Below, piece after piece: positions 23,340 to 30,348 of a stretch of DNA of 53,818 nt. The stretch comes from Elusimicrobia bacterium GWA2_51_34. Its GTDB lineage: Bacteria; Elusimicrobiota; Elusimicrobia; Elusimicrobiales; UBA9959. The notes beneath the pieces are model-generated. The model made no database searches. It worked only from the letters and a program-made list of their open reading frames with translations, and had not been told where the DNA came from. The stretch covers positions 1-53,818 of the forward strand of contig MGTS01000035.1 in assembly GCA_001799565.1 (NCBI GenBank). The letters run 5' to 3'. Each line of letters opens with the position of its first letter. Positions within the stretch are counted from its first letter, which is position 1. The position numbers and the translations under genes were made by a program.

Positions 23340-25043
23340 TTAATCAACTAATATCGTCGGCGTAATAAAAATCACCATGTCGGTATTAACACGCCGGGAA
23401 CTGACGCTGGTAAACAGCCAGCCGATAATAGGTATGTAACCCAGCAACGGGACTTTCTTAACGGTTTTATTGTCCTGGGAAGACAGCATGCCGCCTATTA
23501 CCACGGTCTGCCCGTTTTTAACCCTGACCATCGTTGAAGCGCCGCGGCTGATAGGATCCAGAACCGTAGTGCCCTGCACGGCTACTCCGGAGGCGATTAC
23601 GCTGGAATAAGAGGGCTGGGCGATAAGGGTAACATAACCTTCCTTATTCACCTGCGGCGTAACCTTCAGCATAAGGCCTATGCGCCTGCGTTCCACTCCG
23701 GTGGATGACTGCCCGGCAGAACCTCCCGCCGAGGCCACAGAGCTGGTGGTGCCCATAGCGGCGTCTTGTGTAACCTGTATGATGGCGGTTTTATTATTCA
23801 TGGCGACTATCTTAGGCTTTCCAAGATAGCGCGCCTCGCCCCTTGAAATAAGGGCGCGGAAAATAGCCTGCAATTGCGCCAGACTGAAAACACCGTAATA
23901 AACACCTTTCGGACTCATCTGCGCTGTAGAGAATATCGGATCTATCGTCCCGCCGCCGGAAGAACCGCCAGATTCGGAAGACGCGAGGTCGGCGCTTTTC
24001 GGAAAGAAGTTTTTCCAACTGTCACCCGAAAAAAACCCGGGCCGCAGTCCATAATCCGTAAGACGGGCGGGACCGGCGAAATAAGCCATCTCTCCCCGTG
24101 AGCCGCCCCATTCTATGCCAAGCTCATTGACACGGTCGGTGTTTATTTCCACTATCTGCGCTTCTATCAGTATTTGCGGAGCTTTTTTATCCAGCTCGGA
24201 GAGGATCTGCTCCACCTGCGGGAACACCTCCGGCACGTCGGTGATAATAAGGGTGTTAGTGCGCGCGTCAACGGCAAGCTTGCCGTATTTTTCCGAGAGT
24301 ATGCTGCGCACTATATTCAATATGGAGATCGGACTTTCTTTTCCCTGCTGATCGCCTCCCTGGGAATTTTGTCCGGCCATAGCGCCCTGTCCGGAGGAAA
24401 CATCGGGCGAAGTGATGGCGGACATTTCGTCTCCCGCCGAACCTATCGGGATCAGCGGTATGTAGCTGAGAGTGTAGAGCTTGGTGATAAGGTTCGGCAT
24501 GCCGGCCGAGCGTTTTTGCACAACATATGTGTTGCTCCTGCCGATGCGCTGGTAGGTGAGGCCCTTTACCCTGAGCAGCAGTTCCAGAGCTTCGCGCACA
24601 GTCGTCTTGCGCAAAAAAACGGTTATGGTCTTGGCCTCAAGGCCTTCCGTTATAATGAAATTAACCTTTGACTGGGCCGATACCACATCCAGGAAAGTGG
24701 ACAGGGGCGCGCCTTTCAGCCTTATGGGGCCTATTTTTCTGTCAAGCGGAGAAACAGACTCCACTTCCGCGTACATGGGCGCTTCTTTCTGTACGCCGCC
24801 TATCTGTGTCGATTCCACCGGAGCGCCGGGGGGTTGCCCCTGCGGCATGCTCTGCGGCGGAGCGGAATCCTGCTGCTCCGACTCCGTTATGGGACCGCCC
24901 TCCTCTCCGGACTGGCCCTGCAGATCCTGCATGAAATTCTTGTCCTGGGCAGCAGATCCGCTTTGAGCGAAAAGCGTTCCGAAAGGCAAAGCCGCCTGCT
25001 CACCCAAAAGGCACAGCGTTATCAAAATCCTCAGTTTGTTCAT
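23340..25043 (-). CDS. pilQ: type IV pilus secretin
   Basis: 567 residues with a signal peptide (MNKLRILITLCLLGEQAALP). Domains in order: a Pro/Gln-rich linker, an STN/N0-like domain (about 100-170), an N1/KH domain (about 240-305), and the secretin barrel, with GVERRRIGLMLKVTPQV and the C-terminal VPLLGYIPIIGWLF motif. No AMIN domains precede them, so it is a short PilQ. It forms the outer-membrane gate for the pilus. Start 25043 is chosen because GGAGG lies just upstream; the frame also opens at 25055. Confidence 0.92.
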   Translation of the reverse strand: MNKLRILITLCLLGEQAALPFGTLFAQSGSAAQDKNFMQDLQGQSGEEGGPITESEQQDSAPPQSMPQGQPPGAPVESTQIGGVQKEAPMYAEVESVSPLDRKIGPIRLKGAPLSTFLDVVSAQSKVNFIITEGLEAKTITVFLRKTTVREALELLLRVKGLTYQRIGRSNTYVVQKRSAGMPNLITKLYTLSYIPLIPIGSAGDEMSAITSPDVSSGQGAMAGQNSQGGDQQGKESPISILNIVRSILSEKYGKLAVDARTNTLIITDVPEVFPQVEQILSELDKKAPQILIEAQIVEINTDRVNELGIEWGGSRGEMAYFAGPARLTDYGLRPGFFSGDSWKNFFPKSADLASSESGGSSGGGTIDPIFSTAQMSPKGVYYGVFSLAQLQAIFRALISRGEARYLGKPKIVAMNNKTAIIQVTQDAAMGTTSSVASAGGSAGQSSTGVERRRIGLMLKVTPQVNKEGYVTLIAQPSYSSVIASGVAVQGTTVLDPISRGASTMVRVKNGQTVVIGGMLSSQDNKTVKKVPLLGYIPIIGWLFTSVSSRRVNTDMVIFITPTILVD

Positions 25044-25110
25044 AACATCCTCCATTACATTATAAATAATCCGCTCCGATAAGCAAACCCCGCTGCAGGC
25101 TGAAGGCCGC

Positions 25111-25250
25111 TATCATCGATGGTAACTGAAAGCTACGGAACGCTACGGAAAGCAACTGAAAGTTAAGAAAGAAAACCGCTTTATACGACACTCTTACTTT
25201 CTGTGGCATTTAGTTGCATTCTTTTGCCTTCCATTGCGATAAATTATCAT
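25111..25250. repeat. 10-bp-register snap-back repeat between pilQ and pilP
   Basis: Left arm from 25121 steps in exact tens: GGTAACTGAA, AGCTACGGAA, CGCTACGGAA, AGCAACTGAA. Right arm from 25201: CTGTGGCATT, TAGTTGCATT, CTTTTGCCTT, CCATTGCGAT. The arms are approximate complements. The element at 44121-44212 is of the same family. Confidence 0.75.
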
Positions 25251-25251
25251 C

Positions 25252-25902
25252 TCACCGCAGGAATACTTTAAACTGCCTCCCTTTGTGCTCGCCTATAAAA
25301 TAGTTTACTCCGATCTTTAAGATTTTAGCCCCAAGGATCTTCTGTCCGACATTATACATGTCGCCATTGATTATAACGGCATTGCCTACTATTCCCTGTA
25401 AACGCATTTTGGTCTCTATGCTGGTTTCCTTTTTGCGTTTTTGCAAGGCGGCCAGCCTCTGTCTTTCAGCCTCGGCACGCTGATATTCTTCAGATTTTAT
25501 CTGCTGGTATTCCATAGGCGACATAGTGGGATTGCGCGGAGACTTCGGGCTAAAATAAGAAATCGGCTCGGACCGTGTGGAGACAGCGGCCGCCGCAGGA
25601 ACCGCCGCGTTTGTAAGAACCGCTTGAGCGGACACGCCTGACGCCGTAGCCGGGGCGGAATGAGTGGACGCCGGTATTGCGGCCTGTTCCTGTGACACCG
25701 TTCTGCCGCCGGACTCCGGCGTATCCCCCGCGCCCGCCGCGGGCGCGGGCGGCTGAAAAATAGCGCCGGCATTCATTTTCTGGGCTCTCTCCGAAACCGC
25801 TTTTTCCTTATTTTTAGCCCACCAGTTGTAAAAAAGAAACGAAGGCACGGCAAGAACCGCCGCCAATAAAAGCCATCCCGCAGTTGAGGCGATATTTTTC
25901 AT
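25252..25902 (-). CDS. pilP: pilus assembly lipoprotein-like PilP
   Basis: 216 residues. One N-terminal membrane segment (WLLLAAVLAVPSFLFYNWW), a low-complexity Ala/Pro linker (about 45-120), then a compact C-terminal domain (RLQGIVGNAVIINGDMYNVGQKILGAKILKI) resembling PilP/GspC homology-region folds that dock on the secretin N0 domain. No lipobox cysteine is seen, so it is membrane-anchored rather than a lipoprotein. Its ATG overlaps the pilO stop as ATGA, behind a run of nine G. Position between pilO and pilQ supports the call. Confidence 0.75.
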   Translation of the reverse strand: MKNIASTAGWLLLAAVLAVPSFLFYNWWAKNKEKAVSERAQKMNAGAIFQPPAPAAGAGDTPESGGRTVSQEQAAIPASTHSAPATASGVSAQAVLTNAAVPAAAAVSTRSEPISYFSPKSPRNPTMSPMEYQQIKSEEYQRAEAERQRLAALQKRKKETSIETKMRLQGIVGNAVIINGDMYNVGQKILGAKILKIGVNYFIGEHKGRQFKVFLR

Positions 25903-26498
25903 CCCCCCCCCGGAGCGGCCGCGGGGCCGCCGAAACGCGGGAATACGGTGGAAAGTTTTAAATCCACCTGGATCATGCCCATGCGCTCATCCAGCTTTTT
26001 GAAGCGTAATTCTGTAACTTTAATAAAAATAGGCGAATTCTCTATATCCGCCAGCCAGGCGCCGAGCTTGACGTAGCTGGTTGTCACGCTAACGGAACGG
26101 GAAGCCGCCAGAAAACCTCCCGACTCCACTTCTTCTTGCGCGCGGAGCGAGTCTATATCTATGCCGTTTTTCTTCGCATTGGCGTTTATAAGGTAGCTGA
26201 GCCACTCTCCCTTATCTTTCAGTAAAGGCAATTTGGCCTGATAAAGCGAAAGGTTGGTTTTAGCGTCTCGGTATTCCTGGTAATTCTGGCTGATTACCTC
26301 AAACTTTAGAAGTTCCCCCGACCTGAAAGCCAGCTTTGATCTCAAAGGCGCGTAAATTACGGCGTAAATACCCAGGAGCACAGGCAACGCGAAAAGCAGC
26401 GGCTTTTTAAACGGCACGATGCCCTTCTCAGAATAAATTATGACAATATCGGAAGCCATATTCTTAAAGAAGGCCTGCAACCTGAATAATTGCTCCAT
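25899..26498 (-). CDS. pilO: pilus alignment protein PilO
   Basis: 199 residues. A short cytoplasmic segment, one membrane helix (PLLFALPVLLGIYAVIYAPL, about 33-52), a coiled-coil stretch (about 55-95) and a ferredoxin-like periplasmic domain, as in PilO/GspM. It pairs with the PilN part of the upstream fusion protein to link the cytoplasmic motor to the secretin. AGGAGG within the end of the upstream gene serves as its ribosome site; the genes are 1 base apart. The C-terminus ends in a G9 tract. Confidence 0.82.
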   Translation of the reverse strand: MEQLFRLQAFFKNMASDIVIIYSEKGIVPFKKPLLFALPVLLGIYAVIYAPLRSKLAFRSGELLKFEVISQNYQEYRDAKTNLSLYQAKLPLLKDKGEWLSYLINANAKKNGIDIDSLRAQEEVESGGFLAASRSVSVTTSYVKLGAWLADIENSPIFIKVTELRFKKLDERMGMIQVDLKLSTVFPRFGGPAAAPGGG

Positions 26499-26499
26499 G

Positions 26500-28059
26500 T
26501 CAGGACCTCCTTAGGACGCAGGTGATGTTAAAGCCCGTGGGTTCCGCGCGGCCGGCGGTCCCGGATCTCCCCCCGCCCGAGGCAGCCTCGGAATTCAGAG
26601 TATGATCTATGCTGCCGTTAGGCGGCATGAAAATTTTAAATTCAGCGGAAGTCTTGAGCGACTTTTCAAAAAGATTCACTATGCCGAATTTCATATCACC
26701 CTTAAGCGCGGTTTTGCCGCTGAAAGTTATTGTTTCGGCCGCGGACTGGGTGTTATCGGAAAAGAACGGGCTTGTATAACGCATCTCCTCTATCCACAAT
26801 GCCTCAGGAATGGTATCGGCGATTACCTGCAGTTTAGGCGCGATGTAATCCCTGTTATTGATCAAGCCAAAAAGCATTCTTCCATTTTCGTGCATGGCTT
26901 TAATTTTTGTCCTTACTGCTTCCACAGAGTTTCCCTGCAATTCCGAGGCGCTCCCCAGTTTGGCCTTAAAACCTGAAAGCCTGGAGTCCGCCATAAAAAG
27001 CCGCACCTGGGTTATGAGCGAGAGCGCGAGCATAAGGCCGCCGAGGATGGCAGTGATGCCCCAAACATAGCTCTGTACCTGTTTTTCAAGCCTGGAAGCG
27101 GCGCTTATACCCGAAAGATCAAGCGTAAGCCTGCCCGCTGCCGCGCCCTTAAGAGAGGCTCCAAGCGAAAAAAAAGCGGCGGTGTCGTTGTCTTTTAAAT
27201 CCGCCAGTTTTGCCGGCTCCCAGAGGACCAGCGGGATCTGGGATTCCTGGGCCGCCGCGTCTTTCCATACTTCAAGGTTGTCTCCGCTCAGCATCAGATT
27301 CTTATAAGCCTGCCCGCCCACATAACGCTCCACGAATTGTACCGATCCTTTTATGTCCAGACGCTTGCGTTCGGTTAAGGATGAGGCGCTGTCAAAATCT
27401 TTTTCGCGATACATTACCGGGTAACCGCCGCTTGAAAAAAGGGTTAAATTCTGTGAACCAAAAAAGTGAATATAGGCCTTCACATCATGATCTTTCGGAT
27501 CCAGAAAAGCGAACAGCCGCTCCAGAGAACACGAACTGGTTTCCAGGCTTGCAAGTTCAAGACCCGCGGATTTAAGCGTGTTTATCAGAAATTCAACGCT
27601 TTTTTTCTGGGTGAGACCGAAGAGAACCCCCATTTTTTTGCCGCCATCAATCGCGACCACGCTGAAATCGTAAACCACCTCGTCGAAAGAAATCGGTATA
27701 TACTTTTTTGATTCAAGCGGTATGGCGCGGTTCCAGAACTTTCTATCCATGACCGGCATCACGAAATAGCGCAAAATAGCCAATTGCGGGGAGAATGTGA
27801 CCACCACATTTGAGGATCCCCAGCTTACTTTTTTTACAGCGTTTTTAAAACCGTCCACCCACGGAGCATGGTCATCAAAAAAATCGTTATTAAGGGAGAG
27901 CGGACGTGTCATCCCGGCCGTAGAGTTGAAGCCGGTAGATATTTTTACCAGATGCTGGACCTGAAGCCTGGAATTTTTGCCCGCCTTTACTTCCGAAAGG
28001 CAAATTTCCGAAGGCGAGAGGTAAACGCCCAGAGTGTCATTGCTGCCGATTTTGTTCAT
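26500..28059 (-). CDS. PilM-PilN fusion protein
   Basis: 519 residues joining two normally separate proteins. Residues 1-310 have the actin-like PilM pattern, with LGVYLSPSEICLSEV at the start and the FEVVYDFSV-type segment where PilM reads DEVxxDF. Residues about 330-350 are a membrane helix (YVWGITAILGGLMLALSLIT), followed by a coiled coil and a PilN-like periplasmic domain (residues 370-519). The layout equals GspL of type II secretion, but flanking pilO, pilP and pilQ plus pilins favour a pilus. The fusion fixes the PilM:PilN ratio at 1:1. TATACT at 28080-28085 is a likely -10 for the pilus operon. Confidence 0.78.
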   Translation of the reverse strand: MNKIGSNDTLGVYLSPSEICLSEVKAGKNSRLQVQHLVKISTGFNSTAGMTRPLSLNNDFFDDHAPWVDGFKNAVKKVSWGSSNVVVTFSPQLAILRYFVMPVMDRKFWNRAIPLESKKYIPISFDEVVYDFSVVAIDGGKKMGVLFGLTQKKSVEFLINTLKSAGLELASLETSSCSLERLFAFLDPKDHDVKAYIHFFGSQNLTLFSSGGYPVMYREKDFDSASSLTERKRLDIKGSVQFVERYVGGQAYKNLMLSGDNLEVWKDAAAQESQIPLVLWEPAKLADLKDNDTAAFFSLGASLKGAAAGRLTLDLSGISAASRLEKQVQSYVWGITAILGGLMLALSLITQVRLFMADSRLSGFKAKLGSASELQGNSVEAVRTKIKAMHENGRMLFGLINNRDYIAPKLQVIADTIPEALWIEEMRYTSPFFSDNTQSAAETITFSGKTALKGDMKFGIVNLFEKSLKTSAEFKIFMPPNGSIDHTLNSEAASGGGRSGTAGRAEPTGFNITCVLRRS

Positions 28060-28079
28060 ATATCCCGCGATTTTACAAT

Positions 28080-28085
28080 AGTATA
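28080..28085 (-). promoter_or_regulatory. -10 box of pilM-N operon
   Basis: Minus-strand TATACT ends 20 bases before the ATG at 28059, giving a short leader of about 14 bases. No good -35 is recognised. Confidence 0.4.
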
Positions 28086-28141
28086 AAATTTATCCGGTCG
28101 GCGCCACTATCAGGCTATGGTACTGGCCAACGCTTATTCTT

Positions 28142-28208
28142 TACCGATTACCGGCTACTGGTTACTGGTTACTGGTTACTGGTTACTGGTTACTGGTTAC
28201 TGGTTACT
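28142..28208. repeat. perfect heptamer array (TACTGGT)7
   Basis: Seven perfect TACTGGT units start at 28156 and end at 28204, preceded by two degenerate units (TACCGAT, TACCGGC). It is the purest member of the heptad repeat family and the only one with no complementary second arm. Confidence 0.9.
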
Positions 28209-28231
28209 TCCCCTCCGTTTCCCCTTTCCCG

Positions 28232-30160
28232 CTACTCTTGCCCCGCCAGCTTTATTTCAACAAGAGTTTTAGGGGTTTCCGAAACTTTCGTCTGGGCATC
28301 CAGTCTGTTTTTGTCTATCTTGTATTTTTTGCTAAGCCTGGCGACCACATAATTCACGCGGTTTTCAGCCATGGCTTCTGCGTTAGGCTCGCCGGAATAG
28401 GCATACCCGGTAAGCTTTACCGTTGATATCGGGTAGTAATTCAGCGTTTCGGCGACCTGGGAAAGTTTCTTCTCGCTGTTGGCCGTAATTGTAGCGCTGT
28501 TTTCTTTAAAATAAATTTTATAACTTACCTGCCCTGAAAAGGGGATTTGATTCTCTCCGTCTCCGGTGGCCTGTGCTATGACCCTGTCCTGTTCCGCCTT
28601 AGGCGGACTGTCCGCGACTGTGACACTGGCCTGTCGCGGGCCTCTGGCGCTGTCCGCGACTGAGGCGGCTTCATCTGGATTTGTTTGGGGCGCCGCGGCG
28701 CGCTTATTTTTTGCCGGCGACAGGCCGGTTTTCTTTTTTTGTCCGTATTTTCCGGCGGTGAACAGCGCGGGTTTACGCGCGGAAGAGCCTTTTTTCAAAA
28801 GAGCTTTGCCTGTTTTAAGGGGCGGTTTTCCGGAAGTTCCGGCTTTTGTCTCCGCCCGGGATTTGAGCTCTTTGGCCTTAACGGCCGCGGCGGAAAGCAG
28901 GCCGGCCCGCGAAGCTTTCTCCTCTTCCGGAGTGGGCCTGATGACAAGCGTCCGCTGCACAGTGGTTTCCTTGCCTTCCACATCCGCCGCGGTAAGCGAG
29001 AACATATATTTCCCGGAAGGATAGGGGGCTCCGAAAAAGTTTTTTCTCCCGTTCCAGAAACTCTGGTTATACTGGGCGCCTATCCCGGAAATTGCCTGAA
29101 GGAGCAGGATATTGTTATCCTTCCGCACTTCAAAAATCTGGAATTTCCAGGAAGGCGTTCCTGTAGGAGGCTCAAAAACCGAAAACTCAACTATGGCGCC
29201 TTCGTCGGCGCGCATGGAAAGCGCGGTTGGATAAATGCCAAGAGAGATCCGGGGCCCTTTGGTCGGAAAGTCTTCTCTTTCTTTAAGGCGCGGAGCGTTA
29301 TCGTAGGAGAATATCATTATCAGTCCGCCGATATTGGTGAGTTCTTTCGGCAATTTAACATCGGAACCTGTCAGATTCACTTCAATTCTTGCCGGGGAAA
29401 TACCTCTGGATATAAGGTACGAATTCAGCGCCAGCGCCTGGCGGATGCTTTTAATTTTCACATCGTTGCGGGCCGAACCCTCAGGCAGAATAAGGCAGTC
29501 AGCCTTGCCCATGGTAAACATCAGGCCGGCAAGCCCCGAAAGCAAGGGCGTCACGCCCGGTTTAAAAACCGCTTCTCTGGCGAAAAAAGCCGAGGTGTTT
29601 ATGGTAATAGCCTTTGGCAGACTGTCTCCCATATAGATCTTAACGGCATCGCTGCGCCCAAGCTCAAGCAGGATAGAACGGCGCATCTCCGCGATCTTTG
29701 CGGCTATTTTTTCGCTCACCATTTCTTTTCGTGACACTTTGGCGTCGGCTGCGGCCATTTCCGCCTCTTCCGAATCGCTCACGCGCTCCCGTTCCTGTGA
29801 AGGGGTTTGTCTTTTACCCGGCTCTTTTCTTACCTCTTCAACATCGCTTAGAGCGCCGGCGTCAGAACCTTTATCTTTAGGGGTATCCAGTCCGGTATTC
29901 ATCCTGAGAGTTATTTTCGTGACATATTCGTTGGCAAGCGACCTTTCCGAAGGAGTGCCTCTGGTAAGAATATCCATAAAACGGTCCATGGCTTCATTGT
30001 CCTGCCCCTCATGATAAAGGCGCATAGCCTGCTCCATGGGACGGCTGACCCCGTAGGACCCTGACTGGGGCCCGGCGGCCGGCGCGCTCAGATTAAAGGC
30101 AAAGGCCAAAAGCATGGCCAATGCCAGACTCCAAAACCCGCCTCCGGAATTATCCATCAT
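28232..30160 (-). CDS. OmpA-family peptidoglycan-binding protein
   Basis: 642 residues with a signal peptide (ALAMLLAFAFNLSAPAAG). A middle part (about 150-280) resembles a first, degenerate OmpA-like fold (ISRGISPARIEVNLTGSDV), then an Ig-like segment (about 300-410), a Lys/Ala-rich linker, and a C-terminal OmpA domain (KIYFKENSATIT, then TVKLTGYAYSGEPNAEAMAENRVN). It probably ties the outer membrane or pilus to the cell wall, as FimV/TsaP-like proteins do. GGGAGC lies 7 bases before the ATG. It sits at the head of the pilus gene set. Confidence 0.75.
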   Translation of the reverse strand: MMDNSGGGFWSLALAMLLAFAFNLSAPAAGPQSGSYGVSRPMEQAMRLYHEGQDNEAMDRFMDILTRGTPSERSLANEYVTKITLRMNTGLDTPKDKGSDAGALSDVEEVRKEPGKRQTPSQERERVSDSEEAEMAAADAKVSRKEMVSEKIAAKIAEMRRSILLELGRSDAVKIYMGDSLPKAITINTSAFFAREAVFKPGVTPLLSGLAGLMFTMGKADCLILPEGSARNDVKIKSIRQALALNSYLISRGISPARIEVNLTGSDVKLPKELTNIGGLIMIFSYDNAPRLKEREDFPTKGPRISLGIYPTALSMRADEGAIVEFSVFEPPTGTPSWKFQIFEVRKDNNILLLQAISGIGAQYNQSFWNGRKNFFGAPYPSGKYMFSLTAADVEGKETTVQRTLVIRPTPEEEKASRAGLLSAAAVKAKELKSRAETKAGTSGKPPLKTGKALLKKGSSARKPALFTAGKYGQKKKTGLSPAKNKRAAAPQTNPDEAASVADSARGPRQASVTVADSPPKAEQDRVIAQATGDGENQIPFSGQVSYKIYFKENSATITANSEKKLSQVAETLNYYPISTVKLTGYAYSGEPNAEAMAENRVNYVVARLSKKYKIDKNRLDAQTKVSETPKTLVEIKLAGQE

Positions 30161-30259
30161 AGCATCGCTCCCGATCCGTATTGACCTTCCCGCACCATAT
30201 TTAACAATTTTCGCTTTACCTAAATATTGCGTTATTGTTACGAAAGCGTAGCCGGCATA

Positions 30260-30333
30260 GGCGGCTACAGGTGGCAGGTAGTAAGTGACAGGTCACATGT
30301 TGCAGGTTACAGGTCACAGGTAAAAAAATTCCG
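30260..30333. repeat. heptad repeat (CAGGTNN)n
   Basis: Units CAGGTGG, CAGGTAG, TAAGTGA, CAGGTCA, CATGTTG, CAGGTTA, CAGGTCA, CAGGT keep a strict 7-bp step from about 30268. It is followed by A7. It lies between the OmpA-like and the ligase genes. Confidence 0.8.
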
Positions 30334-30348
30334 ACTGTTCCCTTTTTA

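Noticed and set aside
17000-28059. Type II secretion system
   Set aside because: PilM-N, PilO and PilP plus PilV/PilW/PilX-like genes fit a type IV pilus better; no GspD-type long secretin, GspG trio or cargo is seen.
28142-28208. CRISPR array
   Set aside because: Units are 7 bp with no spacers and no cas genes nearby.
28685-29734. 349-residue plus-strand frame opposite the OmpA-like gene
   Set aside because: Arg/Gly-rich shadow of a high-GC gene whose own frame has a signal peptide and OmpA motifs.
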